35,005 bases of DNA, from assembly GCA_947625055.1 (NCBI GenBank), contig CANQMT010000027.1, forward strand, positions 1 through 35,005, in the 5' to 3' direction. This DNA is from an uncultured Monoglobus sp. (lineage in GTDB: Bacteria; Bacillota; Clostridia; Monoglobales; Monoglobaceae). Below are positions 32,624 through 35,005 of the stretch, piece after piece. The stretch's first letter is position 1. Each line of letters opens with the position of its first letter. The translations under genes were made by a program, and so were the position numbers. The notes under the pieces are model-generated. The model made no database searches. It was not told the DNA's origin and saw only the letters and a program-made list of their open reading frames with translations.

Positions 32624-33297
32624 AACAAAATCTCCTTCTTGTATGTCCTGCCGATCGGCACCTCATAATTGTTTGTTAATACGATATTCCCGCGTTTTAT
32701 TGATTTAACATATTTTGTGTTAACAATATAACTGCGGTGGCATCTTTTGAAAAGTTTACTATCAAGTCTGCTCTCTATTTCACGCATTGTGCATCTGCAA
32801 TAATAGGTTTCTCTGTCGGTATAGACTTTGATGTCATTGTTGGCGGCCTCAATATAAATTATATACAGCGGATTAAATTTAACTTCGCCGCCTTTTGTGT
32901 TAAGGCGCAAAAGGTTTGCGCCGGAAGTGCCGAAGTTCATGCGTTCGTCGGCCTCTATCAAAGCTTTCTCAACCGCCAGCTTTTTGACAAGCTTGTTGTC
33001 GCTCTTGAGGATATAATCAAATGTGTGATGTTTATATCCGTCTATCGCATATTGGGTAAACGCTGTAAACAAAACTATAACGCATTTCGGATTGATCTCG
33101 CACAGCCTGTCCGCCAAAGCAAGACCGTCATAATTATTCATTCTGATGTCAAGAAACGCCAAGTCATATTTATCCCCGCGCTCATACAGATCCTTTGACA
33201 AGGAAAATGTGTCAATGACATAATCTTTATTTTTGGGTATATAAGTGATTATTTCATCTATAAAAATCTTGTCGTCGTCACATACAGCGATATGCAT
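32620..33297 (-). CDS. agrA: AgrA-type LytTR response regulator
   Basis: A 225-residue two-component regulator. Receiver domain: MHIAVCDDD with the acidic pocket, phosphoacceptor D50 in LAFLDIRMNNYDG, and the FDYILKSD lysine region. LytTR DNA-binding domain from about 128: LRLNTKGGEVKFNPLYIIYIEA, CRCTMREIESRL, RCHRSYIVNTKYV and VPIGRTYK. I set the start at 33297, with AGAGGGGGACATT before it; an extended frame to 33372 would cover the promoter. Its predicted sites are the direct repeats at 31271-31302, before agrB-D. It is the first gene of its operon. Confidence 0.93.
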   Translation of the reverse strand: MHIAVCDDDKIFIDEIITYIPKNKDYVIDTFSLSKDLYERGDKYDLAFLDIRMNNYDGLALADRLCEINPKCVIVLFTAFTQYAIDGYKHHTFDYILKSDNKLVKKLAVEKALIEADERMNFGTSGANLLRLNTKGGEVKFNPLYIIYIEAANNDIKVYTDRETYYCRCTMREIESRLDSKLFKRCHRSYIVNTKYVKSIKRGNIVLTNNYEVPIGRTYKKEILL

Positions 33298-33328
33298 AAT
33301 GTCCCCCTCTTTTGCCGAATTTATCGAT

Positions 33329-33357
33329 ATTATATCACAATATGGGAAATTTTTCAA
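33329..33357 (-). promoter_or_regulatory. Sigma-A promoter of agrA-agrC
   Basis: Minus strand: TTGAAA at 33352-33357, 17-base spacer, TATAAT at 33329-33334. No LytTR-type direct repeat was found near it, so the sensor pair may be expressed constitutively. Confidence 0.8.
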
Positions 33358-33429
33358 TATTATAATTGACAAAAATTGAGCTTTATTTCAAAAATTATTT
33401 TTTGAGTCGTAATTTATGCAAAAGAAAAC

Positions 33430-33452
33430 GGCGAAGCCCCCGCGGCTTCGCC
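33430..33452 (-). terminator. Hairpin upstream of the agrA promoter
   Basis: Stem GGCGAAGCC / GGCTTCGCC (33430-33438 and 33444-33452). On the minus strand it is followed by GUUUUCUUUU, so it could end transcription coming from the right. The region 33460-33880 holds no convincing gene. Confidence 0.5.
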
Positions 33453-33733
33453 AAAATAAAGTGCGAAACATGGAAAGTCCGCGAAAAAACATTACCCTCT
33501 CGGGCAGAGCCGGATATCGCCGTTAACTTCCGGCATAAAAACTTGAATGAAAACAAAAACCCGTCAGCTCATGTGTAAGCTGCAAAAAATGTCATAATCT
33601 GTCGCTTTCAATGGGTAATATACAACGCATTCATAACAAAGTCAATAGAATTTGGCGGATAACGCCTCAGCCGTTGCGGACAACACGGCGATTAGTAACA
33701 AAACATGCACCGCACGTTATCGGCAATGCTTTG

Positions 33734-33839
33734 CCTCTCCCCTCGGGAGAGGTCTGCGCGAGCTAAAAACAGTTTCATTTCCGTCCGGACGGGGGCATGA
33801 CTGAACCGGGTAATCATATTAAAGCTGTTTTTAGCTCGC
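33734..33839. repeat. Hairpin and long inverted repeat in the agr-hic gap
   Basis: The only structure in the 33358-33880 intergenic stretch apart from the hairpin at 33430. CCTCTCCC and its complement form a stem at 33734-33752. Next, GCGAGCTAAAAACAG at 33758-33772 is repeated perfectly inverted at 33825-33839, with a 52-base centre that contains the palindrome CCGTCCGGACGG at 33781-33792. This could be a folded RNA or the remnant of a small non-autonomous element; no target-site duplication is visible. Confidence 0.5.
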
Positions 33840-33882
33840 AGCTTTATCACAGCTATATTAATAACACTTTCTCAACAAACTA

Positions 33883-33910
33883 AAAACCCCAACCGTAAGG
33901 TTGAGGTTTT
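33883..33910 (-). terminator. Terminator of hicAB, identical to the rRNA operon terminator
   Basis: A 28-base sequence that forms a CCCCAACC/GGTTGAGG stem around GTAA, with U residues on the minus-strand side. It is repeated exactly at 34529-34556, just after the 5S gene. Confidence 0.8.
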
Positions 33911-33940
33911 CCGATAAAGTCTATGTCTTATAAAATCCGA

Positions 33941-34153
33941 TTATGCGTACATAAGACGACCCTTAGGCTGTGGAATATCTCGGCCTAGTTCCTTAGCCGT
34001 CTCGATCCATTCATCAATTATTATTTCCGTATTTTTTATCACATCCTGATATGTTTTTCCGTCTGCCATACATCCCGGAAGCTCGGGAACTTCAGCTATA
34101 AATGTATTATCCTGTTCGCTCCAATATATTATAACTTCATATTTGGGCATCAT
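33941..34153 (-). CDS. hicB: HicB-family antitoxin
   Basis: A 70-residue protein with the HicB fold: MPKYEVIIYWSEQDNTFIAEVPELPGCMADGKTYQDVIKNTEIIIDEWIETA. The partly degraded RNase H-like core is typical. Two adjacent ATG codons follow GGAGGTG; I set the start at the first, 34153. The gene overlaps the hicA stop by 17 bases, the usual hicA-hicB coupled order. It lacks a visible C-terminal helix-turn-helix, so DNA binding, if any, would use another mode. It should bind and neutralise the HicA ribonuclease. Confidence 0.9.
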   Translation of the reverse strand: MMPKYEVIIYWSEQDNTFIAEVPELPGCMADGKTYQDVIKNTEIIIDEWIETAKELGRDIPQPKGRLMYA

Positions 34154-34397
34154 CAACACCTCCTAAATGATATTTATAAACAATATTTCTTATCTGCTTT
34201 ACCTGATAAGCCTTCGCCTTGTTTCCGTCCGGCTGTATATTTATGATTTCCGGAAAATCATTGCTGTAATATATAAAATGATCTCCCTTAACACGATATT
34301 CAAATCCCAAGCGTTTTAATAATGCCTGCAAATCAGCAAAACGAATATTTGAGTCATGCCTACGAGATAAAATCAGTTCGAGAATTTTATCACCCAC
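34137..34397 (-). CDS. hicA: HicA-family mRNA interferase toxin
   Basis: An 86-residue double-stranded RNA-binding-fold toxin. The catalytic histidine region reads KGDHFIYYS (usual GSHH/GDH pattern), and the surrounding VGDKILELIL, LLKRLGFEYRV, EIINIQPDG and KAYQVKQIRNIV match the longer HicA subgroup. HicA cleaves mRNA independently of ribosomes. I chose a GTG start at 34397: the alternative at 34406 would be nearly leaderless given the promoter at 34419-34447, and GGTGAGG sits before the chosen codon. Subgroup members also begin at this residue. Confidence 0.88.
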   Translation of the reverse strand: MGDKILELILSRRHDSNIRFADLQALLKRLGFEYRVKGDHFIYYSNDFPEIINIQPDGNKAKAYQVKQIRNIVYKYHLGGVDDAQI

Positions 34398-34418
34398 AAA
34401 CCTCACCGCCTTATTTAT

Positions 34419-34447
34419 ATTATATCACAGAAATATATAATATACAA
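34419..34447 (-). promoter_or_regulatory. Likely hicAB promoter
   Basis: Minus strand: TTGTAT at 34442-34447, 17-base spacer, TATAAT at 34419-34424. The predicted start is about 15 bases before the hicA GTG. Confidence 0.6.
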
Positions 34448-34459
34448 GTATAAAAAATC

Positions 34460-34503
34460 AAAACCCCAACCGTTTGACTGAAAATATAGTGTTCCGGCAG
34501 CAT
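34460..34503. repeat. Degenerate copy of the 5S tail plus terminator
   Basis: AAAACCCCAACCGT at 34460-34473 and TGTTCCGGCAGC at 34490-34501 repeat, in the same order, the sequences at 34529-34542 and 34561-34572 (terminator start and 5S 3' end). The copy is decayed between them, so the 5S end region was duplicated about 70 bases downstream. Confidence 0.75.
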
Positions 34504-34528
34504 TACCTTAATTTTTAAATGAAAAATT

Positions 34529-34556
34529 AAAACCCCAACCGTAAGGTTGAGGTTTT
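34529..34556 (-). terminator. rRNA operon terminator
   Basis: Hairpin with CCCCAACC/GGTTGAGG arms immediately after the 3' end of 5S, followed on the minus strand by UUUUAAUUUUUC. Identical to 33883-33910. Confidence 0.85.
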
Positions 34557-34563
34557 GATTTGT

Positions 34564-34679
<116 letters not shown>

Positions 34680-34936
34680 TCGTCGTCGCTGTCTCCTTCG
34701 CTTATCGTAAAATCTGCATGCAGATTTTCCTCATCGCTGCGGAACAGCTCCTCTTTCACACAAAACGCTCTCCGTTGGCGTTTTGCGGGAGCCCTGTAAG
34801 GCCTAGTTCCTAGTTACTATTCTCTAGTCCCTACGTTGTTTTCTAATTGAATAGAGTTTGAGTAAGATAACTTTACTCACACATATTTCTTCGTAAGGCC
34901 TAGTTCCTAGTTCCCTAGTCCCTAGTCCCTACGTTG
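34680..34936. repeat. 23S-5S spacer with tandem duplication
   Basis: No tRNA is present. GTAAGGCCTAGTTCCTAGTT at 34796-34815 recurs at 34893-34912, and CTAGTCCCTACGTTG at 34824-34838 recurs at 34922-34936, so a unit of about 98 bases is duplicated. The repeats are rich in CTAG (seven or more within 140 bases). The spacer also has a perfect 20-base palindrome at 34709-34728 and a CAAAACGC/GCGTTTTG stem at 34761-34785, possible rRNA processing stems. Confidence 0.75.
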
Positions 34937-35005
34937 AGGTCAAGCCCTCGACCTATTAGTATCGGTCAGCTTAATATGTTGCCATACTTACACCTCCGAC
35001 CTATC
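34937..35005 (-). rRNA. rrl: 23S ribosomal RNA, 3' end (partial)
   Basis: The minus strand reads GGAGGTGTAAGTATGGCAAC, then AGCTGACCGATACTAATAGG and TCGAGGGCTTGACC, the conserved 3' terminal helix of bacterial 23S rRNA. The gene continues beyond the right edge of the window; the exact 3' end is within a few bases of 34937. Confidence 0.92.

Noticed and set aside
33366..33578. Open frame of 70 codons on the plus strand
   Set aside because: It starts beside the agrA promoter, runs through the hairpin at 33430-33452, has no ribosome binding site of note and an amino-acid composition without any recognisable domain.
34680..34936. tRNA gene in the rRNA spacer
   Set aside because: No cloverleaf with T-loop GTTCRANNC was found; the spacer is dominated by the duplication and two hairpins.

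Overview
The window looks like a piece of chromosome from an anaerobic, spore-forming member of the Firmicutes, class Clostridia (an Oscillospirales-like gut lineage is my best guess, by inference only). The evidence is the YabP/YabQ/DivIC/S1 sporulation and division cluster, a Rex redox repressor, a FakA-like DAK2 protein beside Asp23 and RecG, an archaeal-type split glutamate synthase rich in Fe-S clusters, an Agr quorum-sensing locus, near-consensus sigma-A promoters and strong AAGGAGG ribosome binding sites. Nearly every gene lies on the minus strand. The only convincing plus-strand gene is the small XRE regulator at the left edge.

Layout from left to right; minus-strand transcription runs right to left. 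Positions 102-434: XRE regulator, convergent with recG and sharing a bidirectional terminator. 459-4577: recG, a FakA/YloV-like gene and asp23. 4598-7758: YhaN-like SMC-type ATPase and YhaO-like phosphoesterase. 7831-10004: YebC, an SPFH-domain protein and NfeD. 10053-11936: yabP-yabQ-divIC-S1. 12123-13556: MATE transporter. 13603-14954: FHA protein and PP2C phosphatase. 15022-15180: possible small RNA unit. 15238-18434: rex, a P-loop/Asp23-like fusion, an OGG1-type glycosylase and class II fructose-bisphosphate aldolase. 18559-21933: aconitase and isocitrate dehydrogenase, separated by a palindrome-rich repeat. 22058-24776: secreted repeat protein followed by an OmpR/EnvZ-type two-component system.

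24958-30159 is a five-gene glutamate synthase operon (amidotransferase, FMN/Fe-S synthase, polyferredoxin, FAD oxidoreductase, GXGXG domain). It has a consensus promoter and an intrinsic terminator in its leader, so attenuation is likely. 30224-33357 is an Agr-type quorum-sensing locus with an unusual arrangement. agrA and agrC form one operon; agrB is downstream on its own LytTR-controlled promoter. The agrB reading frame runs on into an AgrD-like autoinducer sequence, so signal precursor and processing protease appear to be one polypeptide. This is the most interesting item in the window.

The right edge holds a hicAB toxin-antitoxin pair placed between two identical copies of a terminator hairpin, then 5S rRNA, a spacer containing a tandem duplication rich in CTAG, and the 3' end of 23S rRNA, all on the minus strand.

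How the parts may work together: Rex, aconitase/isocitrate dehydrogenase and glutamate synthase form a carbon-nitrogen-redox neighbourhood (2-oxoglutarate made by the first pair feeds the last). The Agr locus is a self-contained autoinduction circuit. Product names rest on motif recognition by eye; no database search was run.
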